Shown here one piece after another: positions 15,370 through 24,148 of a stretch of 64,000 nt of DNA. This DNA is from Eubacterium sp. ER2 (lineage in GTDB: Bacteria > Bacillota > Clostridia > Lachnospirales > Lachnospiraceae). How positions within the stretch are numbered: the first letter of the stretch is position 1; every line of letters begins with the position of its first letter. The translations under genes and the position numbers were made by a program. The stretch lies in NCBI RefSeq assembly GCF_000765215.1, contig NZ_JPJE01000029.1, positions 1 through 64,000 of the forward strand. The letters are read 5' to 3'. A model generated the notes under the pieces. It saw only the letters and a list, made by a program, of their open reading frames with translations, made no database searches and had not been told where the DNA came from.

Positions 15370-16710
15370 ATGGTAAACACAGATAGGTTGGAAGAGAAGG
15401 CCCCCATCGTGGGGAGCTTGCGGAAAGCAGAGGAAGTGACCTGGATCAACCCGCTGCTTGAGAGTACAGAGGAGGCTATGAGAAAGATCGATCTGACTAT
15501 GGAGGATGTGCGGGATGCCGAGGCGCGGCTGGAGAGGTTTGCGCCCTTTATCCGCCGGGCCTTCCCGGAGACGGAGAAGGACGGGGGACTGATCGAGTCG
15601 CCGGTCCGGGAGATCAGCGGCATGAAGGAGGAGATGAACAGCCGGCAGGCGGCAGGGCTTCGAGGGAGGCTCCTTTTGAAGATGGACTCGGATCTGGCAG
15701 TGGCCGGCTCGGTGAAAGCCCGGGGCGGGATCTATGAGATCCTGAAACATGCAGAGGAGCTGGCCATCAGGGAAGGCATGCTGGAGGAAGGGCAGAGTTA
15801 TGAAGTCTTTGCCCGGGAGCCCTTCCGGGAATTTTTTTCTCAGTATGCCGTGCATGTAGGATCCACCGGTAATCTGGGCCTGTCCATTGGGATCATCAGC
15901 GCGGCCTTGGGATTCAGGGTGTACGTCCACATGTCCCAGGATGCGAAGCAGTGGAAAAAAGACCTGCTCCGCTCCAAGGGCGTACAGGTCATCGAGTATG
16001 CCGGGGACTACGGAGCGGCGGTGAAAAAGGGCCGGGAGGAGGCCATGAGAGATCCTGCCAGCTATTTTGTGGACGATGAAAATTCTGTCAGCCTGTTTCT
16101 GGGCTACGCGGTGTCTGCGCTGCGGCTGCAGAGACAGCTGGAGGCGGCAGGTGTCAAAGTGGACGGGGAGCATCCGCTCTTTGTTTACATTCCCTGCGGG
16201 GTGGGCGGCGCGCCGGGAGGGATCACTTTTGGCCTGAAGCTGATCTACGGGGATCACGTGCATGTCTTTTATGCGGAGCCTGTCCAGGCCTGCTGCATGA
16301 TCCTTGGCATGACTACAGGCCTTCACAATGAGATCTGCGTCCAAGATATCGGCCTTTCCGGCATGACAGAGGCGGACGGGCTGGCTGTGGGAAGACCGTC
16401 AAAGTTTGTGGGCAAGACAGTGGAACACCTGCTGAGCGGTGAGGTGACGGTACAGGATGACCGGCTCTATGTGTATATGAAAGAACTGCTGGACCGGGAA
16501 GGGATCTTTATAGAGCCCAGCTCCTGCGCGGCTTTTGCGGGGCCGGCCAGGATAGAAAAAGAGGAGGTCTGTCGGGCTTATCTCAAGGAGCAGGGACTTG
16601 AGGAGAGGATGGAACAGGCGGCGCACCTTGTCTGGGCCACAGGCGGCTCCCTTGTTCCTGCGGATGTGAGGGCAGAATATGTGAAAAAAGCAGAGGAGAA
16701 GAGACCATGA
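15370..16710 (+). CDS. dsdA: D-serine ammonia-lyase
   Basis: A 446-residue fold-type II PLP enzyme converting D-serine to pyruvate and ammonia. The PLP lysine is K116 in AGSVKARGGIYE, the phosphate-binding loop is SFGSTG-like (HVGSTGNLGLSIGI), and PCGVGGAPGGITFG forms the Gly-rich cofactor pocket. Length agrees with the family. GGAGG precedes the ATG at 15370. The next gene, a D-amino-acid transaminase, overlaps it by four bases, so the two act together on D-amino acids. The role may be detoxification, nitrogen supply or trimming of the D-amino-acid pool. Confidence 0.93.
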   Translation: MVNTDRLEEKAPIVGSLRKAEEVTWINPLLESTEEAMRKIDLTMEDVRDAEARLERFAPFIRRAFPETEKDGGLIESPVREISGMKEEMNSRQAAGLRGRLLLKMDSDLAVAGSVKARGGIYEILKHAEELAIREGMLEEGQSYEVFAREPFREFFSQYAVHVGSTGNLGLSIGIISAALGFRVYVHMSQDAKQWKKDLLRSKGVQVIEYAGDYGAAVKKGREEAMRDPASYFVDDENSVSLFLGYAVSALRLQRQLEAAGVKVDGEHPLFVYIPCGVGGAPGGITFGLKLIYGDHVHVFYAEPVQACCMILGMTTGLHNEICVQDIGLSGMTEADGLAVGRPSKFVGKTVEHLLSGEVTVQDDRLYVYMKELLDREGIFIEPSSCAAFAGPARIEKEEVCRAYLKEQGLEERMEQAAHLVWATGGSLVPADVRAEYVKKAEEKRP

Positions 16711-17552
16711 AAACATTAGGCTACTATAACGGAAAATATGGCGAGCTGGAGGAGATGACGGTTCCTATGAACGACAGGGTGTGCTGGTTCGGGGATGGCG
16801 TCTACGATGCGGGGCCGGCCAGGAACTATAAGATCTTTGCTATTGACGAGCACGTGGACCGGTTTTTCAACAGCGCAGGGCTGCTGGATATCCAGGTACC
16901 GGTGACAAAAGAGGAGCTGAAAGAGATCCTCCAGGAGATGGTGAACAAGATGGACAGGGGCAACCTGTTTGTCTACTATCAGGTGACACGGGGAACAGGG
17001 ATACGCAATCATGTATTTACCGAGGGCCCCGGAAATCTGTGGATCACGCTGCGGCCTGCGGAGATCTCAGACGGGGAGAAGCCCATCAAGCTGATCACCA
17101 CAGAGGACACCCGCTTTTTACACTGCAATATCAAGACGCTGAACCTGATCCCTTCCTGCATGGCATCAGAGAAGGCGCGAAAAGCAGGATGCCAGGAGGC
17201 GGTCTTCTACAGGCCGGGCGGACGAGTGACAGAGTGTGCCCACAGCAATGTGCACATTATCAGGGATGGGAAGTTGGTGACAGCGCCGGCAGACAACCTG
17301 ATCCTTCCGGGGATCGCGAGAGCTCATCTGATCAGGATGTGCGAGAGACTGGGGATCCCGGTCAGCGAGACACCCTACACGCTGGAAGACCTGTTCAGCG
17401 CCCAGGAAGTCATTGTGACCAGCTCCAGCAATCTCTGCCTGCATGCGGATGAGATTGACGGCAGGCCGGTGGGAGGGAAGAACCGGGAACTTCTAGAAAA
17501 GCTCCGGACAGCCCTTCTGGAAGAATTCTATGAAGCGACAAAAGAGGAGTAA
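16707..17552 (+). CDS. dat: D-amino-acid transaminase
   Basis: A 281-residue fold-type IV PLP aminotransferase. K143 in NIKTLNLIPSCMAS is the Schiff-base lysine, and EAVFYRPGGRVTECAHSNVH is the signature region. These enzymes interconvert D-alanine and D-glutamate with their keto acids, and can provide D-glutamate for the cell wall. It overlaps dsdA by ATGA. The pyruvate made by DsdA is a substrate for making D-alanine here. The presence of MurL 1.6 kb downstream makes a second D-glutamate source noteworthy. Confidence 0.9.
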   Translation: MKTLGYYNGKYGELEEMTVPMNDRVCWFGDGVYDAGPARNYKIFAIDEHVDRFFNSAGLLDIQVPVTKEELKEILQEMVNKMDRGNLFVYYQVTRGTGIRNHVFTEGPGNLWITLRPAEISDGEKPIKLITTEDTRFLHCNIKTLNLIPSCMASEKARKAGCQEAVFYRPGGRVTECAHSNVHIIRDGKLVTAPADNLILPGIARAHLIRMCERLGIPVSETPYTLEDLFSAQEVIVTSSSNLCLHADEIDGRPVGGKNRELLEKLRTALLEEFYEATKEE

Positions 17553-17556
17553 GGAT

Positions 17557-19035
17557 ATGCGGAAACAATTTATTATGATTATGACAGACACGCAGCGGCT
17601 GGATATGGTCAGCTGCTATGAGAATGCGGGGATCTCAACCCCCTGTCTGGATGCGCTGGCCAGGGAGGGAGTAAAGTTTAACAAGGCGTACACCGTGCAG
17701 CCTGTGTGCGGCCCGGCCAGGAGCGCCCTGTTCACCGGCCAGTATCCCTGTGTCAATGGTTCCTACGCCAATTCCCTAGCACTTGGGGACAATGTAAAGA
17801 CCATCGGCCAGCGCCTGTCCGACAAGGGGATTGCCACAGGGTATGTGGGAAAATGGCATCTGGACGGAGGCGATTACTTTGGACTTGGCGTGTGTCCCGA
17901 GGGGTGGGATCCGGATTACTGGTACGACATGCGCAATTATCTGGATGAACTGTCGGAGGAGGATCGCAGAAAGTCCAGGGACAGCCAGACGATGTACAGA
18001 GAGTCATGGCCTCTTGAGAAGACCTATGCCTACCGCTGTTCCCAGCGGGCCATCGACTATATCAGGAAGCACAAAGACGAGGACTTTTTCTTGGTTCTCA
18101 GCTACGATGAGCCCCATGACCCGTCCCTGTGCCCGGAACCTTTTGCCAGTATGTATGAGGATTTCTGCCTGCCCAAAAAAGAAAACGTGTGGGATACGCT
18201 GGAAGAGAAACCGCCCCACCAGCAGGCCTGGAGCGGACCCCGCAGACACCAGGACAGAGACGCCCTCACCATCCGCATGAAGGAGCTTTTCGGGTGCAAC
18301 AGTTTTGTGGACAGTGAGATCGGCCGGGTGGCCGGGGCTGCCAGGGAGATCCTGGGGGATGACTTTACGCTTCTCTATACAAGCGACCACGGAGATATGG
18401 CCCAGTCCCACTGTCTCTACGCAAAAGGGCCTGCAGCCTACGAGGAGATCGCCCACATCCCCTTTATCCTGTGGGGGCAGGGATCCGGGGAGATAGACAC
18501 GCCGGTGTCCCACATCGATGTGGCTGCCACTGTGTGGGATTTCTTCGGCTTCCAGAAGCCGATGATGCTCCAGGGTGAGAGTCTTCTTCCTCTTGTGCGG
18601 AACGGGGAATGTCCGGACCGCCGGGATGTATTTGTGGAATTCGGCCGCTATGAGATCGACCATGACGGCTTTGGGGGCTGGCAGCCGCTCCGGTGCATTT
18701 TCGACGGGCGGTACAAGCTGGTGATCAACCTGCTGTCCGAAGATGAATTTTATGATCTGGAGAAAGATCCGGGTGAAATGCACAACGGTATCTGTGACGA
18801 AGAGACTGCCAGCATCCGCGACGACATGATGAAGAGACTGCTGGAACACATGAATGAGATACGAGATCCCTTCCGAGGATACTGGTGGGAGCAGCGGCCC
18901 TGGTACACTCACGCTGCCGCACCTTCTTGGGACTACACAGGTTTTACCAGGCAGAGGGAAGAGCTGGACTACGAAGTGCCGCAGCTTGACTACAACACTG
19001 GCCTGGAGCCGGACAGCCTGGTTCGCAGAAAATAG
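17557..19035 (+). CDS. Type I sulfatase
   Basis: A 492-residue arylsulfatase-family protein. C51 in VCGPARSALFTGQ fits the CxPxR signature, whose cysteine is turned into formylglycine. TDTQRLDM supplies metal-binding aspartate, GYVGKWHLDG a typical Lys/His, and YTSDHGDM the second metal site. In anaerobes the cysteine is modified by a radical-SAM maturase, which is not in this window. The ATG at 17557 follows GAGGAGTAAGG; an upstream in-frame ATG at 17530 would overlap dat. No signal peptide is visible, so it acts in the cytoplasm, perhaps on imported sulfated sugars. Its link to the D-amino-acid genes is unexplained. Confidence 0.9.
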   Translation: MRKQFIMIMTDTQRLDMVSCYENAGISTPCLDALAREGVKFNKAYTVQPVCGPARSALFTGQYPCVNGSYANSLALGDNVKTIGQRLSDKGIATGYVGKWHLDGGDYFGLGVCPEGWDPDYWYDMRNYLDELSEEDRRKSRDSQTMYRESWPLEKTYAYRCSQRAIDYIRKHKDEDFFLVLSYDEPHDPSLCPEPFASMYEDFCLPKKENVWDTLEEKPPHQQAWSGPRRHQDRDALTIRMKELFGCNSFVDSEIGRVAGAAREILGDDFTLLYTSDHGDMAQSHCLYAKGPAAYEEIAHIPFILWGQGSGEIDTPVSHIDVAATVWDFFGFQKPMMLQGESLLPLVRNGECPDRRDVFVEFGRYEIDHDGFGGWQPLRCIFDGRYKLVINLLSEDEFYDLEKDPGEMHNGICDEETASIRDDMMKRLLEHMNEIRDPFRGYWWEQRPWYTHAAAPSWDYTGFTRQREELDYEVPQLDYNTGLEPDSLVRRK

Positions 19036-19079
19036 AGAACGGATGCGCGCAAAACCTCCTGTCAACTGCCCGGAATGAC

Positions 19080-19108
19080 TTGAGAAAAGGGGCAAAATGA
19101 GATAAGAT
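19080..19108 (+). promoter_or_regulatory. Promoter of murL-murD2
   Basis: TTGAGA (19080-19085), a 17-bp spacer and TAAGAT (19103-19108) lie 34 nt before the murL start, giving these two genes their own promoter. Confidence 0.55.
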
Positions 19109-19141
19109 ATACAAAGAAAAAATGACGAGGAAGGTGCATGT

Positions 19142-20512
19142 ATGTATTCATATACAGAACTGAGAAAAGAACATCCGGAATTTATTTATCGCGGATATGA
19201 GATAGAAGAGAGTGCAGACAAGGTGGGGATCGTCTATGATTTTGAGATCCCCGGGCTTGCCTCCTTTCACCCCACCTGGGAGTTCCCGAAGAAGCGGGGA
19301 GAGCAGAGGTGCTTTAAGGAGAACGGCACATTTCAGAAGCTGGTCTTTTCCCTGGGTATGGTGGAGCTGATCAGCTACTGGAAGACAGCCTGCCCCCCTG
19401 TGGTCAAGGTGGAGGCGGGAAGCCTGACAGAGGAGCAGTGTGAATGGTGGAAGGATCTGTATTTTAACGGGCTTGGAGAATTCTACTATACAAACGGCAT
19501 CCAGGAGAACCAGGAGGACTTTATGGAGATCCGGTCTCTGGGCGGAGATGTCGAGGGGGCTGAGCAGCCTCTGAGCCGGGAGGCGGAAGGCTTCCTGATC
19601 CCTGTGGGAGGCGGCAAAGACTCGGCTGTGACCCTGTCTCTTCTGGAAGGGGAGAAGGAAAAGAACTGTTGCTATATCATCAATCCCCGGGGCGCTACCT
19701 TAAAGACGGTGGAGAGAGCCGGATATGGTGAAGACCAGCTGGTGACTGTAAAGCGGACCCTGGACAAGAACATGCTGGAGCTGAACCGCCAGGGCTATTT
19801 AAACGGGCATACGCCCTACTCCGCCATTGTGGCTTTTTCTTCTACAATAGCAGCCTACATGAGTGGGCTGAGGTACATCGCCCTGTCCAACGAGTCCAGT
19901 GCCAATGAGAGCACAGTGGAGGGGAGCACCGTGAACCACCAGTACTCCAAGAGCTTCCGCTTTGAGAAGGCCTTCCACGACTACGAGGCGGCGCATATAG
20001 GAAGCGGGACTTACTATTTCAGTATGCTGCGTCCTTTAAGCGAATTTCAGATCGCCCGGTATTTTGCCCGGTGCCGCCAGTTCCACGACATTTTCCGCAG
20101 CTGCAACGCCGGCAGCAAGGAGGACAAGTGGTGCGGACACTGTCCCAAGTGCCTCTTTGTCTGCCTGATCCTGTCTCCCTTCCTGACAAGGGAGGAGATC
20201 ATCGCCATCTTTGGGCGGGATATGCTGGATGACCCGGATATGCTGGAGGATTTCCGCAAGCTCACGGGGATGGAAAAAGAGAAACCATTTGAATGCGTGG
20301 GCAGCAGGGATGAGGTGAACGCAGCCGTATCCCTCACCATTGACAAACTGGAAAAAGAAGGACAGGCTCTGCCGGAGCTTTTTGCATACTATAAAAATTC
20401 CGGCCTCTACAGGAAAGAGGACCCGGAAAACCGACGTTTCTTTACTTACTTTGACGGGGAAAATCTTCTGCCGCCGTCCTGTCTTGCTCTGATAAAGGAA
20501 AAGTGTTTATAA
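19142..20512 (+). CDS. murL: UDP-MurNAc-L-Ala-L-Glu epimerase (MurL-like)
   Basis: This 456-residue protein has an ATP-pyrophosphatase-type loop (IPVGGGKDSAVTLSLL, GGGKDS at 156-161) and a later cysteine motif (DKWCGHCPKCLFVCLI) as in MurL. MurL, described from Xanthomonas, uses ATP to invert the terminal L-Glu of UDP-MurNAc-L-Ala-L-Glu to D-Glu. It lies 16 nt upstream of a MurD-family ligase, the expected partner that adds L-Glu. AGGAAGGTG precedes the ATG. The assignment rests on these motifs plus the MurD neighbour; activity in this organism is inferred. Confidence 0.82.
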   Translation: MYSYTELRKEHPEFIYRGYEIEESADKVGIVYDFEIPGLASFHPTWEFPKKRGEQRCFKENGTFQKLVFSLGMVELISYWKTACPPVVKVEAGSLTEEQCEWWKDLYFNGLGEFYYTNGIQENQEDFMEIRSLGGDVEGAEQPLSREAEGFLIPVGGGKDSAVTLSLLEGEKEKNCCYIINPRGATLKTVERAGYGEDQLVTVKRTLDKNMLELNRQGYLNGHTPYSAIVAFSSTIAAYMSGLRYIALSNESSANESTVEGSTVNHQYSKSFRFEKAFHDYEAAHIGSGTYYFSMLRPLSEFQIARYFARCRQFHDIFRSCNAGSKEDKWCGHCPKCLFVCLILSPFLTREEIIAIFGRDMLDDPDMLEDFRKLTGMEKEKPFECVGSRDEVNAAVSLTIDKLEKEGQALPELFAYYKNSGLYRKEDPENRRFFTYFDGENLLPPSCLALIKEKCL

Positions 20513-20528
20513 AGGGGGAGACAAAAGG

Positions 20529-21953
20529 ATGCTGAAGAAGATACGTCAGACGATAGAAGGTAAGAAAGTGCTGATCCTGGGATTTGGAAGAGAGGGAAGA
20601 TCCAGTCTGCGGTTGGTCTGCAAAGCCGGCGGCTGGGAGAGACTGGCCGTGTCAGACTTAAGGAAGGTGGACCCGTCCAGGGAGGCCGGCGGAAACAAGG
20701 TGGAGCTGTTCACCGGCGAACACTACCTGGACAGGGAGCTTCTGGACTCCTTTGACATTGTGTTCAAGACCCCGGGCATCGTCCTGCCGGAGGAGCCGAA
20801 AGTCTACCGGTGCCGGTTCGTGTCCCAGACAGAGCTCTTCATCGAGAGGTTCCGGGACCAGATCGTGGGGATCACCGGGACAAAGGGGAAGAGCACCACG
20901 TCCTCCCTTTTGTACCATATCCTGAAGGAGACGGGGGAGGATACCGTGCTTGCGGGAAATATCGGGATCCCCGTGTTCGACATCGCGGAGGATATTATGC
21001 CGGGGGAGGTCATCGTGCTGGAGCTCTCCTGCCACCAGCTGGAGCACATCCAGGTGTCCCCCCGCATCGCGGTTCTTCTCAACCTGTACGAGGAGCATCT
21101 GGACCACTACGGAACCATGGCAAAATACGTCCGGGCCAAGCAGAACATCTACGCCTGGCAGCGGGAGGGGGACATCCTCTTCTGCAATGTGGACGTACTG
21201 CCCGGGAAGGAGATAGAGGGAGCCGGAAAGGAGAGCGCCTGCGTGCCCTGCCGGGGCGAGATCATCTCCGCCGTTATGGTGCCGGAGGGCGAAAAAGCCC
21301 GGGGCGCCGGGGACATCGAGGTGGCCGGGAACGCGGTCCGTTACAGGGGCAGCGGCCTGCGGATCCCGGAGGAGGGCATCTCTCTGTTCGGGCGGCACAA
21401 CTACTTTGACATCGGCGTGGTCTACGGGATCTGCAAGGAGTTTTCCGTGACAGACGAGAAATTCCTGAAGGCCCTGCGCACCTTCCAGACCCTTCCCCAC
21501 AGGCTTCAGTACCTTGGCGTGAAGGAGGGACTGCGCTTCTACGACGACTCCATCTCCACCATCGGGGAGACCACCATCCAGGCTCTGGAGAGCGTGAAGA
21601 ATGTGGACAGCATCCTGATCGGCGGGATGGACCGGGGCGTGGATTACAGCCAGCTGGAGGAGTATCTGACGGGCAGCAGCGTGCGCCATATCATCCTCAT
21701 GGAGGCCACGGGAAAGAGGATTTACAGGGAGATCAAAGAAAAGTATCCCACCCTGTTTGCCAGCGGAAGGCTGGCTCTGACAGAGCACCTGGAGGAGGCT
21801 GTGGATCTGGCCAGGGAGCTGGGGGAGGAGGGCGGCGCCTGCGTGCTGTCGCCGGCGGCCGCCAGCTACGGGATATTCAAAAATTTTGAAGAGCGCGGAG
21901 AGTATTTCAGACAATATATTTTCGGGCAGGAGGGCCGGCAGGCGGCCCGCTGA
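20529..21953 (+). CDS. murD2: MurD-family ligase, probably L-glutamate-specific (MurD2)
   Basis: This 474-residue Mur ligase has an N-terminal Rossmann domain (KVLILGFGREGRSS), the ATP loop GITGTKGKSTTSSLLY (residues 114-129), LELSCHQLEHI, NLYEEHLDHYG and a C-terminal domain with YDDSISTIGETTIQALES. Classical MurD adds D-Glu to UDP-MurNAc-L-Ala; the MurD2 form paired with MurL adds L-Glu. The pairing with murL (16 nt apart, same promoter) is the reason for the MurD2 call. The normal dcw cluster is not here, so a standard murD may exist elsewhere. Confidence 0.85.
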   Translation: MLKKIRQTIEGKKVLILGFGREGRSSLRLVCKAGGWERLAVSDLRKVDPSREAGGNKVELFTGEHYLDRELLDSFDIVFKTPGIVLPEEPKVYRCRFVSQTELFIERFRDQIVGITGTKGKSTTSSLLYHILKETGEDTVLAGNIGIPVFDIAEDIMPGEVIVLELSCHQLEHIQVSPRIAVLLNLYEEHLDHYGTMAKYVRAKQNIYAWQREGDILFCNVDVLPGKEIEGAGKESACVPCRGEIISAVMVPEGEKARGAGDIEVAGNAVRYRGSGLRIPEEGISLFGRHNYFDIGVVYGICKEFSVTDEKFLKALRTFQTLPHRLQYLGVKEGLRFYDDSISTIGETTIQALESVKNVDSILIGGMDRGVDYSQLEEYLTGSSVRHIILMEATGKRIYREIKEKYPTLFASGRLALTEHLEEAVDLARELGEEGGACVLSPAAASYGIFKNFEERGEYFRQYIFGQEGRQAAR

Positions 21954-21962
21954 CCGGATCGG

Positions 21963-22010
21963 AAAAAGACGGACGGGGATTCCGGACCTTACGGTTTGAA
22001 ATCCCCGTCC
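21963..22010 (-). terminator. Terminator of the AraC gene, stem overlapping its coding end
   Basis: GGACGGGGATT (21971-21981) pairs with AATCCCCGTCC (22000-22010). Read on the minus strand, the stem is followed by GTCTTTTTCC. Half of the stem lies inside the last codons of the AraC gene. It may also slow read-through from murD2. Confidence 0.8.
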
Positions 22011-22909
22011 GCCATTGCCTTTATGGAGGAGGCATACTCCGAGGGAGTCATGCCTGTGACTTTCTTGAACTGCCGGGAGAAGTAGTGGATGGAGGTGTAG
22101 CCCAGCTGCTCGGAGATCTGGGTGAAATTCATCTTGTTTGTCCGGATGAGCTGCTTGGCCGCGTTGACCTTCATGAGAGAAAAGTACTCGATGATGCCAA
22201 GACCGCTCTGCTCCCGGAAAATCTTCTGGAGCTGGGAGCGGCCGATGAGATTTTCACGGCACACCTGCTCGATGGTGACGTGGCCCCCCAGGTGGGCCTC
22301 CAGGTAGTCCACCACCCGGTTGAAGAGCTCGATGTCGCTCTTTTTCTTGGTGGCCTTCTGGGGCTGGGGCCGGAGGGCTGATTTCACCAGGGGGATGGGC
22401 TGGGAGCAGCGGCGCAGCAGATGGATCAGGAAGTGCTCCAGGTAGAGGCGGATGAGCTGCTCCGCCCCGAACTGCTCTGCCTCCTTCTGGGGCATGTTCT
22501 GGAGATAGGGGTCGTCCAGCCGGCAGTCAAAGCAGTGCCGGGCCTCGATGACGATATCCGCCAGGAGGTTGCGCTCCGTCTCGTCCACCTGGAGGACCTT
22601 CTCGCGGAAAAAGTCCATGGCCGGGCTGTCGCACTGGAAGGAGATGACCACCAGGTTGGGGGCGCTGTGGCCCGTGGCCTGGACAGTGTGGAACTCCCCG
22701 GGCTGGTGGAAGGCCACCTCGCCCCGGTTCAGGATCATCTGTCTGTCTCCCCCGGTGACGGCCACGTCCCCCTTGTCCACGCAGATAAACTCCCAGAAGT
22801 CGTGGGACTCCCCGGGAAATTTAAAGTCGCTCATGTATTCAAAATAGTGGATGCTGTACAGCTTTCCCACGGTGATGGAGTCTTTCAGGTCGATCCCAAT
22901 ATAGGGCAC
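21989..22909 (-). CDS. AraC family regulator with cupin domain
   Basis: A protein of about 306 residues with an N-terminal cupin sensor (HDFWEFICVDKGDVAVTGGD, RGEVAFHQPGEFHTVQA) and a C-terminal AraC double helix-turn-helix (VTIEQVCRENLIGRSQLQKI and EQLGYTSIHYFSRQFKKVTG). GTG at 22907-22909, after AAAGGGGGAG, is the best start; the frame continues upstream but encodes an unlikely hydrophobic leader. It is divergent from the sugar nucleotidyltransferase gene and may control it and galE in response to a sugar. Confidence 0.85.
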   Translation of the reverse strand: MPYIGIDLKDSITVGKLYSIHYFEYMSDFKFPGESHDFWEFICVDKGDVAVTGGDRQMILNRGEVAFHQPGEFHTVQATGHSAPNLVVISFQCDSPAMDFFREKVLQVDETERNLLADIVIEARHCFDCRLDDPYLQNMPQKEAEQFGAEQLIRLYLEHFLIHLLRRCSQPIPLVKSALRPQPQKATKKKSDIELFNRVVDYLEAHLGGHVTIEQVCRENLIGRSQLQKIFREQSGLGIIEYFSLMKVNAAKQLIRTNKMNFTQISEQLGYTSIHYFSRQFKKVTGMTPSEYASSIKAMADGDFKP

Positions 22910-23087
22910 GGCGCACTCCCCCTTTCCTGTTTTTAACCTTATGCTTATCATAGCCCAATTTTGCAGAAAAAGCAAAAAGAAAATGCAGATTGTACAAATC
23001 AATCACAAAATAGGATAAAGATTTTTTAGTACATTTATACTACAATAAGCGTAGAAATCGAGAACATCAGAAATATTCAGAAAGGAT

Positions 23088-24023
23088 ATGAAAGAGATGA
23101 AAAAACCAGTATTAGTGATCATGGCGGCAGGAATGGGAAGCCGCTACGGCGGACTCAAGCAGATTGACCCGGTGGACAATGAGGGACACATTATCATGGA
23201 TTTCTCCATGTACGACGCGAAGAGAGCCGGATTTGAGAAGGTGATCTTCATTATAAAGAAGGAGATCGAGAAGGACTTCAAGGAGTCTGTGGGCAACCGC
23301 ATGAGCCAGATCATGGAGGTGGAGTACGCCTACCAGGATCTCCACAATATCCCGGAGGGCTTTGAGGTGCCGGAGGGGAGAGTGAAGCCGTGGGGAACCG
23401 CTCACGCTGTCCTCTCTGCCATTGACCTGATCGACGGGCCCTTCGCGGTCATCAACGCGGACGACTACTATGGAAAAGAGGCCTTCCAGGTGATCTACGA
23501 CTACCTGGCCACCCACGAGGACGATGAGAAATACCGCTACACCATGGTGGGATACCAGCTCGGCAACACAGTGACGGACAACGGCCATGTGGCCAGGGGA
23601 CTGTGCGACATGAACGCGGCGGGAGAGCTGACAGGCATCCACGAGAGGACACGCATCGAGAAGCGCGACGGCGGCATCGCCTACTCCGAGGATGGCGGGG
23701 AGACATGGGTATCCGTGCCCGCGGACACAACCGTCTCCATGAATATGTGGGGATTTACAAGGAGCATCCTGGAGGAGATCCGCAAGGGCTTTCCGGCCTT
23801 CCTGGAGGAGGGGCTGAAGACCAACCCCATGAAGTGCGAGTACTTCCTTCCCTCTGTGGTCAGTGACCTGATCGGACAGGACAAGGCCACCGTGGCTGTG
23901 CTCCACTCCGCTGACAAATGGTACGGCGTCACCTACAAGGAGGACAAGCCGGTAGTCATGGCCGCCATCCAGAAGCTGAAGGACGAGGGCGTGTACCCCC
24001 AGCATCTGTGGGAGCAGAGGTAA
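23088..24023 (+). CDS. Sugar-1-phosphate nucleotidyltransferase family protein
   Basis: This protein of about 311 residues has the nucleotidyltransferase signature near its start (LVIMAAGMGSRYGGLKQIDP) and the metal-binding aspartates in VINADDYYGKEAF. It likely joins a sugar phosphate to a nucleotide, in the UTP-hexose-1-phosphate type group. Start choice is between ATG 23088 and ATG 23097; AAAGGAT is too close to the first, so 23097 is quite possible. The neighbouring galE suggests a UDP-glucose/UDP-galactose step. Expression may be controlled by the divergent AraC regulator. Confidence 0.75.
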   Translation: MKEMKKPVLVIMAAGMGSRYGGLKQIDPVDNEGHIIMDFSMYDAKRAGFEKVIFIIKKEIEKDFKESVGNRMSQIMEVEYAYQDLHNIPEGFEVPEGRVKPWGTAHAVLSAIDLIDGPFAVINADDYYGKEAFQVIYDYLATHEDDEKYRYTMVGYQLGNTVTDNGHVARGLCDMNAAGELTGIHERTRIEKRDGGIAYSEDGGETWVSVPADTTVSMNMWGFTRSILEEIRKGFPAFLEEGLKTNPMKCEYFLPSVVSDLIGQDKATVAVLHSADKWYGVTYKEDKPVVMAAIQKLKDEGVYPQHLWEQR

Positions 24024-24040
24024 AAAGTACACAAGAAAAT

Positions 24041-24104
24041 CCGCAATATTTTTATAGTTTCAGCCACTATTATTATAGAAATTGCGGGCTGTCCAAACTA
24101 TAAT
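24041..24104 (+). promoter_or_regulatory. galE leader: interleaved inverted repeats and promoter
   Basis: CCGCAAT (24041-24047) complements ATTGCGG (24081-24087), and TATAGTTT (24053-24060) complements AAACTATA (24095-24102). The order A-B-A'-B' would allow an H-type pseudoknot in RNA. TATAAT (24099-24104) lies 17 bp after TAGAAA (24076-24081), so the same bases may be a galE promoter with operator palindromes. Confidence 0.45.
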
Positions 24105-24148
24105 TACAGTAGATACAGGAAAACAGATCCAAAAAGGAGGAGACCATC

